From Fredinandcohnia onubensis (GTDB lineage Bacteria > Bacillota > Bacilli > Bacillales > Bacillaceae_L), in assembly GCF_002734285.1 (NCBI RefSeq), contig NZ_NSEA01000020.1:1-64000 (forward strand): a stretch of 64,000 nucleotides of DNA, written 5' to 3'. Below, piece by piece: positions 10,734 through 24,222 of the stretch. Every line of letters begins with the position of its first letter. Position 1 is the first letter of the stretch. The notes beneath the pieces were generated by a model. The model made no database searches. It saw only the letters and a list, made by a program, of their open reading frames with translations, and had not been told where the DNA came from. The position numbers were made by a program, and so were the translations under genes.

Positions 10734-10756
10734 AAAAAGTAGAGGTGTTCATAACG

Positions 10757-11797
10757 ATGGCAAATGCTTATAAGCAAGCTGGAGTAGACATTGAAGCAGG
10801 CTATGAGGCTGTTTCCAGAATGAAAAAGCATGTTGCAAAAACAGTTCGCCCAGAAGTGATGGGTGGACTTGGCAGCTTTGGTGGAATGTTTGACTTATCT
10901 AAGGTAAACGTAAAAGAGCCTGTTTTGGTTTCAGGCACAGACGGTGTTGGCACTAAACTGATGTTGGCTTTTATGATGGATAAGCACGACACCATTGGGA
11001 TCGACGCGGTTGCAATGTGTGTAAATGATATTGTGGTTCAGGGAGCTGAGCCTTTATACTTTTTAGATTATATTGCATGCGGAAAAGCACAACCTGAAAA
11101 AATCGAGCAAATTGTAAAAGGAATTGCGGACGGTTGTGAGCAAGCAGGCTGTGCGTTAATTGGTGGTGAAACTGCTGAAATGCCAGGAATGTATAGTGAG
11201 GATGAATATGACCTTGCTGGTTTTTCAGTAGGTGTTGCAGAGAAGTCTAAGCTTGTAACCGGTGCTTCAATCAAGCCTGGTGATGTTCTAATCGGTCTTT
11301 CCTCAAGCGGAATACACAGTAATGGCTATTCACTCGTACGGAAGGTTCTACTAGAGGATGGTGGATTAGACCTTCACAAAACGTACGGAAAAATCGAGCG
11401 TACATTAGGTGAAGAACTTCTTCAACCGACTAAAATATATGTGAAGTCTTTATTAAAAGCAATGGAGAAGTTTGAAGTAAAGGGAATGTCCCATATTACA
11501 GGTGGGGGCTTTGTTGAGAATATTCCCCGTATGCTTCCAGAAGGTGTAGGGGCGGAAATTGATTACGGTTCATGGCCAATTCCGCCAATCTTTGATCTGC
11601 TCCAAGAGACCGGAAACCTTAATCGTGAAGAAATGTTTAATATATTTAATATGGGAATCGGAATGGTGCTAGCTATCAATGAGGCTGACCTCCACGAACT
11701 TCTTCAACTACTTGAGGAGCAAGGGGAAAAAGCATATATAATTGGCCGAATTAAAGAAGGTAATGGTGTAACCTTTGGTGGGGGAGCACTTGTATGA
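10757..11797 (+). CDS. purM: Phosphoribosylformylglycinamidine cyclo-ligase (AIR synthetase)
   Basis: It closes the imidazole ring of FGAM to give AIR with ATP. The 346-residue protein starts [17 protein letters not shown] and has the AIRS signature GTDGVGTKL and the Gly-rich [11 protein letters not shown] motif. A GTG at 10745 opens the frame earlier, but AGAGGTG with normal spacing points to the ATG at 10757, and the length then equals that of the B. subtilis enzyme. It overlaps purN by four bases. Confidence 0.97.
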   Translation: MANAYKQAGVDIEAGYEAVSRMKKHVAKTVRPEVMGGLGSFGGMFDLSKVNVKEPVLVSGTDGVGTKLMLAFMMDKHDTIGIDAVAMCVNDIVVQGAEPLYFLDYIACGKAQPEKIEQIVKGIADGCEQAGCALIGGETAEMPGMYSEDEYDLAGFSVGVAEKSKLVTGASIKPGDVLIGLSSSGIHSNGYSLVRKVLLEDGGLDLHKTYGKIERTLGEELLQPTKIYVKSLLKAMEKFEVKGMSHITGGGFVENIPRMLPEGVGAEIDYGSWPIPPIFDLLQETGNLNREEMFNIFNMGIGMVLAINEADLHELLQLLEEQGEKAYIIGRIKEGNGVTFGGGALV

Positions 11798-12390
11798 AGA
11801 AAATAGCTGTCTTTGCATCAGGGAGTGGCACAAACTTTCAAGCTATTGCAGATTCGATAAAAGAAGGAAGACTTGCAGCAGAAATTGAATTACTAGTTTG
11901 TGATAAGCCAGGTGCAAAAGTAATCGAACGTGCTTCAAAGGAATGGGTGGACACTTTTGTTTTTTCACCAAAAGACTATCAAGAAAAATCATTATTCGAA
12001 GCCGAAATTGTGGAAGTTTTACGTGAGAAAAATGTAGAATTAATTGTATTGGCTGGATACATGAGATTAATTGGCGATACGCTTTTAAAGGCGTATCGCA
12101 ATAAAATTATCAATATCCATCCTTCTCTTTTACCTGCCTTTCCAGGTAAGGATGCAGTTGGTCAGGCATTTCAAGCGGGCGTGAAGACGACTGGTGTTAC
12201 GATTCATTATGTCGATGAAGGTATGGATACAGGCCCAATCATTGCACAAAGGGAACTATCTATTGAACCAGGAGATACATTAGCACTCATTGAAGAAAAA
12301 GTTCATCAAATTGAGCATGAATTTTATCCACAGATCCTGCAATCACTTGTAACAGCAAAGAATTCTAGAGTAGGGAGCGATTCAAAGTGA
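11794..12390 (+). CDS. purN: Phosphoribosylglycinamide formyltransferase (10-formyl-THF dependent)
   Basis: It transfers the formyl group of 10-formyltetrahydrofolate to GAR. The 198-residue protein has the GSGTNFQAI phosphate loop (10-18), the catalytic triad Asn107, His109 and Asp145 within [13 protein letters not shown] and [10 protein letters not shown], and the typical length. The start overlaps the purM stop (ATGA), and its stop overlaps purH. Confidence 0.96.
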   Translation: MKKIAVFASGSGTNFQAIADSIKEGRLAAEIELLVCDKPGAKVIERASKEWVDTFVFSPKDYQEKSLFEAEIVEVLREKNVELIVLAGYMRLIGDTLLKAYRNKIINIHPSLLPAFPGKDAVGQAFQAGVKTTGVTIHYVDEGMDTGPIIAQRELSIEPGDTLALIEEKVHQIEHEFYPQILQSLVTAKNSRVGSDSK

Positions 12391-13925
12391 CAATCAAGCG
12401 AGCACTCGTCAGTGTTTCAGATAAACAGGGACTTGTTCCATTTGTAATAGGTTTAATTGATAATGGGGTTGAAGTTATTTCAACAGGCGGTACAAAGCGT
12501 ACTCTTGAGGAAGCAGGCCTCTCTGTCATCGGAATTTCAGAGGTAACAAACTTTCCAGAAATCATGGATGGTCGTGTAAAAACACTACATCCAAATATTC
12601 ATGGTGGTCTTCTTGCAGTACGAGAAAATGAAGAACATGTTAAACAACTTCAAGAGCATGACATTACACCAATTGATTTAGTTGTTGTCAACCTATATCC
12701 ATTTCAACAAACAATTGCAAAACCAGATGTCCAGTTTGCGGATGCAATTGAAAATATCGATATTGGCGGACCTTCTATGCTTCGTTCTGCTGCAAAAAAC
12801 CACAAATATGTAACAGTTGTGGTTGATCCACAGGATTACGATACTGTATTAGCGGAAATTGCTGAAAAAGGTGAAGTTGCAGCTGAAACAAAGCTTCGAT
12901 TGGGAGCAAAAGTATTCCGACACACTGCTGCTTATGATGCAGTTATCGCTGAATTTTTAACAAATGCAGCGGGTGAGGAAAATCCAGAATCCTTAACCGT
13001 TACTTATGAAAAGAAACAAGACCTTCGTTATGGGGAGAACCCTCATCAAAAGGCTGCATTTTATAAAAAGCCATTAGGAACGAACATTTCGATTGCGTCT
13101 GCAACACAATTACACGGAAAGGAATTATCCTACAATAATATTAACGATGCAGATGCTGCCCTTCAAATAGTTAAAGAATTCAAAGAGCCCGCAGCAGTTG
13201 CTGTTAAGCATATGAATCCTTGCGGAGTTGGAGTTGGCGCTAATTTAGAGGAAGCATACCAAAAAGCATATGAAGCAGATTCAACGTCAATTTTTGGTGG
13301 GATTATCGCAGTGAACCGTGAAGTTGATGCACAAACTGCTCATAAATTGCGAGAAATTTTCCTTGAAATTATTATTGCACCATCATTCAGTGAGGAAGCA
13401 TTTGAAATTCTTTCTTCAAAGAAAAATCTCCGTTTATTGACTGTTGACTTTTCAGATGACAAGAAGGTTGAAAAGAAGCTTGTGTCCGTTCGTGGCGGAT
13501 TACTTGTTCAAGATGAAGATACTTACGGATTTGAAGAGGCAACTATCTCTGTTCCGACTAAACGTGAACCAACTGAACAAGAATGGGCAGATTTAAAGCT
13601 CGGCTGGAAGGTAGTAAAGCATGTTAAATCGAATGCGATTGTGTTAGCAAAAGACAACATGACCATTGGAATTGGTGCCGGTCAAATGAACCGTGTAGGA
13701 TCAGCAAATATCGCAATTAACCAAGCAGGTGAAAAGGCAAAAGGTTCAGCACTTGCATCAGATGCATTCTTCCCAATGGGTGACACAGTTGAAGCTGCGG
13801 CAAAAGCTGGCATCACAGCTATCATCCAACCTGGCGGATCCATTCGTGACGAAGAATCCATTCAAAAAGCCGATGAATACGGAATCGCAATGGTCTTTAC
13901 AGGAGTACGTCATTTTAAACACTAA
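12387..13925 (+). CDS. purH: Bifunctional AICAR formyltransferase / IMP cyclohydrolase
   Basis: The last two steps to IMP. The 512-residue protein has the N-terminal MGS-like IMP cyclohydrolase domain (about 1-190; [39 protein letters not shown]) and the C-terminal formyltransferase domain with the LRYGENPHQ and KHMNPCGVG motifs and a KSNAIVLAK stretch. The start is GTG, overlapping the purN stop by four bases with GGGAG upstream. Confidence 0.97.
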   Translation: MTIKRALVSVSDKQGLVPFVIGLIDNGVEVISTGGTKRTLEEAGLSVIGISEVTNFPEIMDGRVKTLHPNIHGGLLAVRENEEHVKQLQEHDITPIDLVVVNLYPFQQTIAKPDVQFADAIENIDIGGPSMLRSAAKNHKYVTVVVDPQDYDTVLAEIAEKGEVAAETKLRLGAKVFRHTAAYDAVIAEFLTNAAGEENPESLTVTYEKKQDLRYGENPHQKAAFYKKPLGTNISIASATQLHGKELSYNNINDADAALQIVKEFKEPAAVAVKHMNPCGVGVGANLEEAYQKAYEADSTSIFGGIIAVNREVDAQTAHKLREIFLEIIIAPSFSEEAFEILSSKKNLRLLTVDFSDDKKVEKKLVSVRGGLLVQDEDTYGFEEATISVPTKREPTEQEWADLKLGWKVVKHVKSNAIVLAKDNMTIGIGAGQMNRVGSANIAINQAGEKAKGSALASDAFFPMGDTVEAAAKAGITAIIQPGGSIRDEESIQKADEYGIAMVFTGVRHFKH

Positions 13926-13930
13926 TTAGG

Positions 13931-13978
13931 AAAAGCGCAAGCGCCTTGACCTCGAGGGGCTAGGCGCTGGAGCTAGAT
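13931..13978. repeat. Short intergenic repeat between purH and purD (bcr-like family)
   Basis: AAAAGCGCAAGCGCCTTG, then CCTCGAGG, then AGGCGCTGGAGCT. The 7-bp arms AGCGCCT and AGGCGCT pair. The inverse sequence (AGCTCCAG-CGCC ... CTCGAGGTCA ... GGCGCTTGCGCTTTT) is the core of a repeat common in Bacillus genomes. Longer relatives lie at 60304-60425 and, in part, at 54632-54735. The central part is missing here. It leaves the operon open and carries no terminator T run. Confidence 0.7.
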
Positions 13979-14013
13979 ATTGTAGATATAAGTTAATCAA
14001 ATTCGTTTGATGA

Positions 14014-15373
<1,360 letters not shown>

Positions 15374-15377
15374 TAGT

Positions 15378-15413
15378 AAAAAGGTAAGAGGATTATCCTC
15401 TTACCCTTTTTTT
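15378..15413. terminator. Bidirectional terminator after purD
   Basis: A 9-bp perfect stem (GGTAAGAGG with CCTCTTACC), flanked by A residues on one side and seven T residues on the other. It serves both purD and the convergent DUF2892 gene. Confidence 0.9.
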
Positions 15414-15669
15414 ATGATGGGTTTATAGGAGGAAGTTCTTTTAGTGGTGCTGATTCCTCTTGTTTTTTCTCGACATATTCTTGAAAGAGAGCTGTAAGTG
15501 GACAGAAACGAGTAATACCCTCAGCCACCTTCATTCCCCCAAGCATTGCCACGATAATGAAACTTTCGCGCCACGGACGTTTTACCATTTTAGCGGTAGC
15601 CCAGGCAAGCATTGTAAATCCACATGTAATCCGGACTAAAGCATTGATCATCCCTATATTCGGTTTCAT
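15412..15669 (-). CDS. DUF2892 (YgaP-type transmembrane) protein
   Basis: An 85-residue protein with two short membrane segments (about 8-26 and 35-55) and the conserved RFCPLTALF motif, as in the DUF2892/YgaP transmembrane domain. In other proteins this domain is fused to rhodanese, but here it stands alone. The C-terminus is a charged, Pro-rich tail. GGGGG lies upstream of the ATG. It is convergent with purD. Function unknown. Confidence 0.8.
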   Translation of the reverse strand: MKPNIGMINALVRITCGFTMLAWATAKMVKRPWRESFIIVAMLGGMKVAEGITRFCPLTALFQEYVEKKQEESAPLKELPPINPS

Positions 15670-15780
15670 TTTTTTACCCCCGTTTAATTAACTTTACCTT
15701 CTCTCAAAAATTGTCAAAAAATTTTACAATTTTTTCTTAAAGTCTTTAATGCACTAAATCGATTAATATGTTACTATAGC

Positions 15781-15794
15781 ATAAAGCGCTTCCA
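15781..15794. promoter_or_regulatory. Possible cre site upstream of yerA
   Basis: ATAAAGCGCTTCCA matches 12 of 14 positions of the CcpA-site consensus TGWAARCGYTWNCW, around a perfect AAGCGCTT core. It lies about 30 bp before the yerA start, next to a -10-like TACTAT. Inference only. Confidence 0.35.
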
Positions 15795-15825
15795 TAGCTT
15801 AAGGCAGAGATTGGAGAGATGGTTA

Positions 15826-17568
15826 ATGGTTGGGCAACGTTACCGTTGGAAAAATAAGCAACTACGAGAACATGTTGCTGTCATAGATGGAAAAAAATCA
15901 CCAACAATTCTATTGAAAAATGTCACATATTTAAATCAAATGTTAAAAAAATGGATCAACGCACATATCTGGATTTACCAAGATCGCATTGTGTACGTGG
16001 GTCAACAGCTACCATCAAAACTTACCAACTGTGAAGTTGTAGAGTGTGATGGGAAATTTGTAGTGCCAGGTTACATTGAACCTCATGCACATTCTTTTCA
16101 TTTATATAATCCCCACTCATTTGCTCAATATGCATCCCAAACAGGGACGACTACAATCATAAATGATAACTTAGTGCTCGCATTACAAACGAGTAAAAAG
16201 AAAGCGTTTTCTTTCTTGGAGGAAATGAAGAACCTTCCAGTCACAATGTACTGGTGGTGTAGGTTCGATCCTCAGACAGAAATTCATCATGAAGAACAAG
16301 CTTTTTCCAATGGAAATGTGCTAAGCTGGCTTGAGCACGATGCTGTTGTTCAAGGTGGTGAATTGACAGGTTGGCCGAAATTGCTTGATGGAGATGACCT
16401 CATGCTCCATTGGATTCAAGAAGCGAAACGGATTGGAAAAAAAGTCGAAGGACATTTTCCAGGTGCTTCTGAAAAGACATTAGCTAAAATGATGCTATTA
16501 GGTTCGGATTGTGATCATGAGTCGATGACGGGGACAGATGTATTGAATCGTCTTCTGCAAGGTTACACAACTTCATTACGCAATTCATCGATTCGTCCGG
16601 ACTTGCCAAAAATTTTGGACGAAATACATGAAATAGGTATTGATCAGTATGATAAGTTCATTTTTACAACAGATGGTTCTCCACCAGCGTTTTATGAACA
16701 GGGAATTATTGATAACATGATAAAAATCGCAATTGATAAAGGTGTACCGATAATTGATGCATACAATATGGCAACGATCAATGTAGCAAGGCACTATAAC
16801 ATGGATAACCTCCATGGTATGATAGCTACGGGAAGAATTGCAAATCTAAATATTTTATCATCAAGAGAAAATCCGACCCCTGAATCCGTCCTTGCTAAAG
16901 GGGTTTGGGTGAAACGTGAAAACAAAGATCAACATGCATTTCCAGAATTTCCGTGGAAGAGTCAGGGCTTTACAAACCTAGCTACAAACTGGGAGTTAAC
17001 GCTTGATGACTTACAGTTTTCAATGCCGTTTGGAATGAAGATGGAGAATGCGGTTATTATGAAACCATATTCGATTTCCATTGATGCATCCTATGATGAA
17101 ATTTCAATGGAACATGATGAGAGCTTCTTGATGTTAGTAGACCGGGAAGGGAAATGGCGTGTCAACACAATGATCAAAGGTTTCGCTAATCGAATATCAG
17201 GGTTTGCAAGTTCTTTTTCAAATACGGGTGATTTTGTATTAATTGGTAAAAATAAAAAGGATATGCTCCTTGCCTTCAACCGTATGAAGGAACTTGGTGG
17301 TGGAATAGTTTTGGTTGAAAACGGTAACATTTTACATGAGGTTCCATTAGATATTGGTGGAATCACTTCGTCTAAATCTGTTGAAGAACTAAGTACTCTT
17401 GAAAAGGAATTGGTTCGTTTAGTGCGTGAACGTGGATATAATCACAGTGATCCGATATATACATTAAGCTTTTTATCGTCTACTCATTTACCTTATATTC
17501 GCATTACACCACAGGGAATTTATGATGTCATGAATAAAATGGTACTCTTTCCGTCAATAATGCGTTAA
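15826..17568 (+). CDS. yerA: Adenine deaminase-like amidohydrolase (YerA)
   Basis: A 580-residue metal-dependent hydrolase of the adenine deaminase (Ade) family, which converts adenine to hypoxanthine and ammonia in purine salvage. It has the metal-binding motif PGYIEPHAHSF (the Bacillus variant of the HxH site), VEGHFPGAS with a second His, DHESMTG and FTTDGSPP with the catalytic Asp. Length and position downstream of purD match B. subtilis YerA, whose activity is less certain than that of AdeC. The TTG at 15811 overlaps the GGAGAG ribosome binding site, so the ATG at 15826 is preferred. The location after the purine operon fits a salvage role. Confidence 0.85.
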   Translation: MVGQRYRWKNKQLREHVAVIDGKKSPTILLKNVTYLNQMLKKWINAHIWIYQDRIVYVGQQLPSKLTNCEVVECDGKFVVPGYIEPHAHSFHLYNPHSFAQYASQTGTTTIINDNLVLALQTSKKKAFSFLEEMKNLPVTMYWWCRFDPQTEIHHEEQAFSNGNVLSWLEHDAVVQGGELTGWPKLLDGDDLMLHWIQEAKRIGKKVEGHFPGASEKTLAKMMLLGSDCDHESMTGTDVLNRLLQGYTTSLRNSSIRPDLPKILDEIHEIGIDQYDKFIFTTDGSPPAFYEQGIIDNMIKIAIDKGVPIIDAYNMATINVARHYNMDNLHGMIATGRIANLNILSSRENPTPESVLAKGVWVKRENKDQHAFPEFPWKSQGFTNLATNWELTLDDLQFSMPFGMKMENAVIMKPYSISIDASYDEISMEHDESFLMLVDREGKWRVNTMIKGFANRISGFASSFSNTGDFVLIGKNKKDMLLAFNRMKELGGGIVLVENGNILHEVPLDIGGITSSKSVEELSTLEKELVRLVRERGYNHSDPIYTLSFLSSTHLPYIRITPQGIYDVMNKMVLFPSIMR

Positions 17569-17623
17569 AATATAAAAGGATTTCGATTTTTGATTTTCTA
17601 TTAAAAAGGTTGTGTGCTCAAAT

Positions 17624-18673
17624 ATGAAAAAGACTATATACATTCTAGGAATTCTTCTTTTACTCATTTTAGCAGCTTGTAGCAATAAGGAAGCAGCAAA
17701 GCAACAGGATGAGCATGAACCGAAACAGACCCAGCCTGTAACAAAGGATGAACCAAAGGAAGAGTTTGATCATGTATTTCCTTTAACAGGGATTGAAACG
17801 AATGAGGATGTTAATAGTCGTCCATTTGCAGTCATGGTTAACAATCATCCAAAAGCACGTCCGCAGTCAGGACTACATATGGCTGATATAGTGTATGAGG
17901 TGTTAGCGGAGGGAGATGTAACTCGTTTCCTAGCTGTGTTCCAAAGTGAGAAACCAGAAACTATTGGACCAGTTCGAAGTGCTAGAGATTATTATATTGA
18001 GTTGAGTAAAGGCTTTGATGCTCTATATGTAGCACATGGCTGGAGCCCTGAGGCTCAACAAATCCTTAACAGCGGCAAGATAGACAACATAAATGGAATG
18101 GTTTACGATGGCACTCTTTTTTGGCGTGCTGACCACAATGTTGCTCCACATAATTCATATATTTCATTTGAAAATATTGTAAAAGGGGCAGATAAACAAG
18201 GGTATTCCATGGAAGATGAGGTACCAAGTTTTTCATTCTTATCTGAAAATGAGATAGGAGGCATTGAAGGAACAACAGCTGAACATGTTCGAGTGTCCTA
18301 TTCATCAAGAGATATATTTTCAGCAGTCTACGATTATAATGCTGAAAAAAGTAAGTATGAGCGTTATAGCGGAGGCGACCAAACAGTAGACCGCGAGACA
18401 AGTACACCAGTGTTACTCGACAATGTATTAATCGTCGAAATGAATCATCGCTTTATCGATGATTATGGAAGACGTGCGATTGATGTGACAACTGGAGGTA
18501 AAGGCTTTTTACTTCAAAAAGGAAAGGCACAGGAAATTGAGTGGAAAAATGTAGAGGGAAGAATTGTGCCGTTCGCAAATGGGGAAGAAATCGGCTTAGT
18601 CCCAGGAAAAACGTGGATTAATATCATTCCAACATCACCTGGAATCGCTGGTGCCGTTTCGTTTGGAAATTAG
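17624..18673 (+). CDS. yerB: YerB-like DUF3048 lipoprotein
   Basis: A 349-residue exported lipoprotein: basic start MKKTIY, hydrophobic core, lipobox LAAC with Cys at about residue 19, then a charged Gln/Lys/Glu linker and a DUF3048 N-terminal domain (PFAVMVNNHPKARPQSGLH, IGPVRSARDYY, HNSYISFENI) with a C-terminal domain from about residue 215. The molecular function is unknown. The start at 17624 gives a proper signal peptide, unlike the upstream GTG at 17612. It precedes yerC as in B. subtilis. Confidence 0.9.
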   Translation: MKKTIYILGILLLLILAACSNKEAAKQQDEHEPKQTQPVTKDEPKEEFDHVFPLTGIETNEDVNSRPFAVMVNNHPKARPQSGLHMADIVYEVLAEGDVTRFLAVFQSEKPETIGPVRSARDYYIELSKGFDALYVAHGWSPEAQQILNSGKIDNINGMVYDGTLFWRADHNVAPHNSYISFENIVKGADKQGYSMEDEVPSFSFLSENEIGGIEGTTAEHVRVSYSSRDIFSAVYDYNAEKSKYERYSGGDQTVDRETSTPVLLDNVLIVEMNHRFIDDYGRRAIDVTTGGKGFLLQKGKAQEIEWKNVEGRIVPFANGEEIGLVPGKTWINIIPTSPGIAGAVSFGN

Positions 18674-18701
18674 AAAAACTTTCTAAAAAGGGAGAAATCA
18701 C

Positions 18702-19004
18702 ATGCAAATTGATAAATTACGTGGTAAAGAACTTGATCAATTATTTAATGCAATCCTATCACTGAACGATCTTGAGGAGTGCTATCGATTCTTCGATGAT
18801 TTATGTACTGTAAATGAAATCCAGTCACTTGCGCAACGGCTTGAAGTCGCAAGAATGTTGCAAGAAGGAAATACGTATCATAAAATCGAAACAGAAACAG
18901 GGGCTAGTACAGCAACTATTTCTCGTGTGAAACGTTGCTTAAACTACGGTAACGATGCCTATCAAATGGCACTCGATCGTGTCAAAGAAACGGAAAAACA
19001 ATAA
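18702..19004 (+). CDS. yerC: YerC/TrpR-like helix-turn-helix protein
   Basis: A 100-residue DNA-binding protein of the TrpR-related YerC/YecD family. It has the LFNAILSLNDLEECYRFFDD N-terminal part, SLAQRLEVARML and the recognition region TGASTATISRVKRCL (about 69-83). No ligand is known for this family. AGGGAG precedes the ATG, and a terminator follows. It forms a small unit with yerB. Confidence 0.9.
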   Translation: MQIDKLRGKELDQLFNAILSLNDLEECYRFFDDLCTVNEIQSLAQRLEVARMLQEGNTYHKIETETGASTATISRVKRCLNYGNDAYQMALDRVKETEKQ

Positions 19005-19016
19005 ACATTGTGTGGA

Positions 19017-19046
19017 AAAGTCGGAACCTTGAGTTTCGGCTTTTTT
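19017..19046 (+). terminator. Terminator after yerC
   Basis: The stem AAAGTCGGAA / TTTCGGCTTT encloses a short loop (CCTTGAG) and is followed by a T run. Confidence 0.8.
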
Positions 19047-19131
19047 GTTATTGTGAAAAGTGCTAAAAACAGTAATTTATGGCTAAAGACACCGTTATTA
19101 GAAATGAAACATTATGAAATCGACCTAGGTA

Positions 19132-19160
19132 TTAATAGATGGATGTAGTTTTGATATAAT
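19132..19160 (+). promoter_or_regulatory. Promoter of pcrB-pcrA-ligA-camS
   Basis: A perfect -10 TATAAT (19155-19160), 17 bp after TTAATA (19132-19137), which is 4 of 6 to the -35 consensus. The first gene of the cluster starts 32 bp downstream of the -10. Confidence 0.65.
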
Positions 19161-19191
19161 GGAGAAATGGAATGATGAATGGAGGATCTTC

Positions 19192-19878
19192 ATGTACGAC
19201 TTTAGAGAATGGAGACATGTTTTTAAGCTGGATCCGAATAAGGAAATCAGTGATGAACATTTAGATGCAATTTGTGAATCTGGAACGGATGCGATTATTG
19301 TTGGTGGAAGTGATGGGGTGACATTGGACAATGTCCTTCACTTAATGTCTCGAATCCGACGTTATACCGTACCAGCCGTTTTAGAGATTTCAAATATTGA
19401 GTCAGTTACACCTGGCTTTGATTTATATTTTATTCCAACTGTATTAAACAGTAGTGACACACAATGGATGATGGGTATGCATCATGAGGCGGTAAAGGAA
19501 TTTGGAGATGTTATGAATTGGGAAGAAATGATTATGCAAGGCTATTGCATTCTTAATGAAGACTGTAAAGCGGCTAAGCTGACGAGTGCAAATGCTTCTT
19601 TGGATAAGGATGATGTTGTAGCCTATGCCACAATGGCAGAAAAAATGTTTTCCCTCCCTATTTTTTATATAGAATACAGTGGAGCCTATGGGGATAAGGA
19701 GATTGTTTCAGCTGTAAGAGACACATTAGAAACAACAAGACTGTTTTACGGCGGTGGAATAAAGACCGCTGAACAGGCGAAGGAAATGGGACAGTTTGCC
19801 GATACTGTAGTTGTAGGAAATATTATATATGAAGATATGAATGCCGCTTTAAAAACAGTACAAGCTGTAAAGGGATAA
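19192..19878 (+). CDS. pcrB: Heptaprenylglyceryl phosphate synthase PcrB
   Basis: A TIM-barrel prenyltransferase that in Bacillus links heptaprenyl diphosphate to glycerol-1-phosphate, an archaeal-like ether lipid step. The 228-residue protein has [10 protein letters not shown] (phosphate binding), IEYSGAYGD and the [11 protein letters not shown] and VVGNIIYED motifs. The ATG at 19192 follows GGAGGAT; the frame is open further upstream without support. First gene of the conserved pcrB-pcrA-ligA-camS cluster. Confidence 0.95.
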   Translation: MYDFREWRHVFKLDPNKEISDEHLDAICESGTDAIIVGGSDGVTLDNVLHLMSRIRRYTVPAVLEISNIESVTPGFDLYFIPTVLNSSDTQWMMGMHHEAVKEFGDVMNWEEMIMQGYCILNEDCKAAKLTSANASLDKDDVVAYATMAEKMFSLPIFYIEYSGAYGDKEIVSAVRDTLETTRLFYGGGIKTAEQAKEMGQFADTVVVGNIIYEDMNAALKTVQAVKG

Positions 19879-19949
19879 GAATGGAAATCCAAACGAAAAT
19901 CGGATAAAATAGAACGTATGTACGATACTGAAATAGGACGGTGAAGGAA

Positions 19950-22184
19950 TTGCAATTTATCAGCAATAAATTGTTATCGGGATTAAACGAACAACAACAA
20001 GAAGCGGTTAAAGCAACAGATGGTCCACTTTTAATTATGGCAGGAGCGGGGAGTGGTAAGACTCGAGTTTTGACACACCGTATTGCTTATTTAATGGTGG
20101 AAAAACAAGTTGCACCATGGAATATCTTGGCGATCACTTTTACAAATAAGGCAGCTCGAGAAATGAAAGATCGTGTTCAAGCAATTCTAGGAGGAGCAGC
20201 TGAAGATATTTGGATTTCAACGTTCCACTCAATGTGTGTTCGAATTTTACGGAGAGACATCGACCGCATGGGGTTCAATCGAAACTTCTCAATTTTGGAC
20301 ACTACTGATCAGCTTTCGGTTATTAAAAATATTTTAAAAGAAAAAAATATTGATCCAAAGAAATTTGACCCACGTACGATTCTAGGAACAATTAGTAGCG
20401 CGAAAAATGAATTGCAAACACCCGAAGAATATGAAAAAACAGCGGGTGGCATGTATGAGCAGATTGTAAGTGATGTCTATAAGTTGTATCAAAAGAAACT
20501 GCGCAAAAACCAAGCGCTTGATTTTGATGATCTCATTATGACTACCATTCAACTTTTTCAACGGGTTCCGGAAGTGTTGGAATTCTATCAACGTAAATTT
20601 CAATATATCCATGTGGATGAGTACCAGGATACAAACCGTGCCCAGTATATGCTGGTTAAGCTTCTGGCTTCACGTTTTAGGAATTTATGTGTTGTGGGTG
20701 ATTCGGATCAGTCAATTTATCGTTGGCGTGGCGCGGATATCGCCAATATTCTTTCATTTGAAAAAGATTATAAAAATGCAAAAGTGATTTTGCTTGAACA
20801 AAACTATCGTTCAACAAAACGAATCTTGCAGGCAGCGAATGTAGTCATCCAAAACAATATGAATCGTAAACCGAAAAATCTATGGACGGAAAATGACGAA
20901 GGGAAAAAGCTGTTATACTACCGTGCTGATAGTGAATCTGGGGAAGCACAGTTTGTCGCTGGGAAAATACGTGAACTTGTAGATGGTGGACAACGGGCCT
21001 ATAAAGATATTGCAATTTTATATCGGACCAATGCCCAATCACGTGTGATGGAGGAAGTATTACTTAAATCCAATATCAACTACCAAATTGTTGGCGGAAT
21101 TAAGTTCTACGATAGGAAAGAAATTAAGGATATTTTGGCGTACTTGCGCACGATTGCGAATCCAGATGATGATATTAGCATAACGAGAATTATCAATGTA
21201 CCGAAACGTGGAATTGGTGCGACTTCTATTGATAAAATTGCAAACTATGCGATTGCACAAGACCTTTCCATTTTCCAAGCGTTGCAAGAAGTTGAACAGA
21301 TTGGTTTAAGTGCAAAAATCACAAATTCTTTACGCGAATTTAGAGATCTAATTAATAATTGGGTCCAAATGCAGGACTATTTATCGGTCACTGAATTGGT
21401 TGAGAATGTTTTAGAGAAGACGGAATACGTTGAAATATTAAAGGCTGAAAAAACACTTGAATCTCAAAGCCGAATTGAAAACATCGAAGAATTTTTATCT
21501 GTTACACAAAACTTTGAGAAAACAAACGATGACAAAAGTCTTGTAGCCTTTTTAACAGATTTAGCACTAGTGGCGGATATTGATAAACTAGAAGAAGATG
21601 AAAATGATAAAAACAATGCAGTTGTCCTAATGACACTTCACTCTGCGAAAGGACTTGAGTTCCCGGTAGTGTTTTTGATGGGAATGGAAGAAGGAGTCTT
21701 TCCACATAGTCGTTCTCTTATGGAAGAAGCGGAGATGGAGGAAGAACGCCGCCTTGCTTATGTAGGGATTACAAGAGCGGAAGAAGAGTTGTATCTATCG
21801 AATGCACAAATGAGGACCTTGTATGGACGAACATCAATGAATCCAGTTTCACGTTTTATTGCTGAGATCCCAGAGGAACTTCTTGAAGATTTGGGTCAAC
21901 AACGTAGACAGCAAATGCGTACTCCATTTTCATCGTCATCCTCACCTTCACCTGCGAAACAGCCAGAAAGAAGGGTCTTCTCAAGACCAGTTGCACAATC
22001 CACTGGCGGAGATGAAATTGGTTGGAAGGTTGGCGACAAGGCTGAGCATAAAAAGTGGGGAATTGGAACGGTTGTAAGTGTAAAGGGAGAAGGGGAATCG
22101 AAGGAATTGGATATTGCATTCCCTAGCCCAACTGGAATCAAACGATTGCTTGCAAAGTTTGCACCAATCACGAAGGCAAATTAG
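19950..22184 (+). CDS. pcrA: ATP-dependent DNA helicase PcrA (UvrD/Rep family)
   Basis: An SF1A 3'-5' helicase for repair and plasmid replication. Motifs in order: Walker A GAGSGKTR near 34-41, motif Ia [10 protein letters not shown], Walker B VDEYQDTN, motif [17 protein letters not shown], motif IV QNYRST, motif [15 protein letters not shown] and motif [13 protein letters not shown]. The C-terminal linker with a Ser-rich stretch leads to the short beta domain ([17 protein letters not shown]) that binds RNA polymerase. The ORF opens with GTG at 19941, but TTG at 19950 gives the family N-terminus MQFISNKLL and places AGGACGG at normal spacing. The start is not certain. Confidence 0.95.
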   Translation: MQFISNKLLSGLNEQQQEAVKATDGPLLIMAGAGSGKTRVLTHRIAYLMVEKQVAPWNILAITFTNKAAREMKDRVQAILGGAAEDIWISTFHSMCVRILRRDIDRMGFNRNFSILDTTDQLSVIKNILKEKNIDPKKFDPRTILGTISSAKNELQTPEEYEKTAGGMYEQIVSDVYKLYQKKLRKNQALDFDDLIMTTIQLFQRVPEVLEFYQRKFQYIHVDEYQDTNRAQYMLVKLLASRFRNLCVVGDSDQSIYRWRGADIANILSFEKDYKNAKVILLEQNYRSTKRILQAANVVIQNNMNRKPKNLWTENDEGKKLLYYRADSESGEAQFVAGKIRELVDGGQRAYKDIAILYRTNAQSRVMEEVLLKSNINYQIVGGIKFYDRKEIKDILAYLRTIANPDDDISITRIINVPKRGIGATSIDKIANYAIAQDLSIFQALQEVEQIGLSAKITNSLREFRDLINNWVQMQDYLSVTELVENVLEKTEYVEILKAEKTLESQSRIENIEEFLSVTQNFEKTNDDKSLVAFLTDLALVADIDKLEEDENDKNNAVVLMTLHSAKGLEFPVVFLMGMEEGVFPHSRSLMEEAEMEEERRLAYVGITRAEEELYLSNAQMRTLYGRTSMNPVSRFIAEIPEELLEDLGQQRRQQMRTPFSSSSSPSPAKQPERRVFSRPVAQSTGGDEIGWKVGDKAEHKKWGIGTVVSVKGEGESKELDIAFPSPTGIKRLLAKFAPITKAN

Positions 22185-24209
<2,025 letters not shown>

Positions 24210-24222
24210 GAGGTGTTCGAAC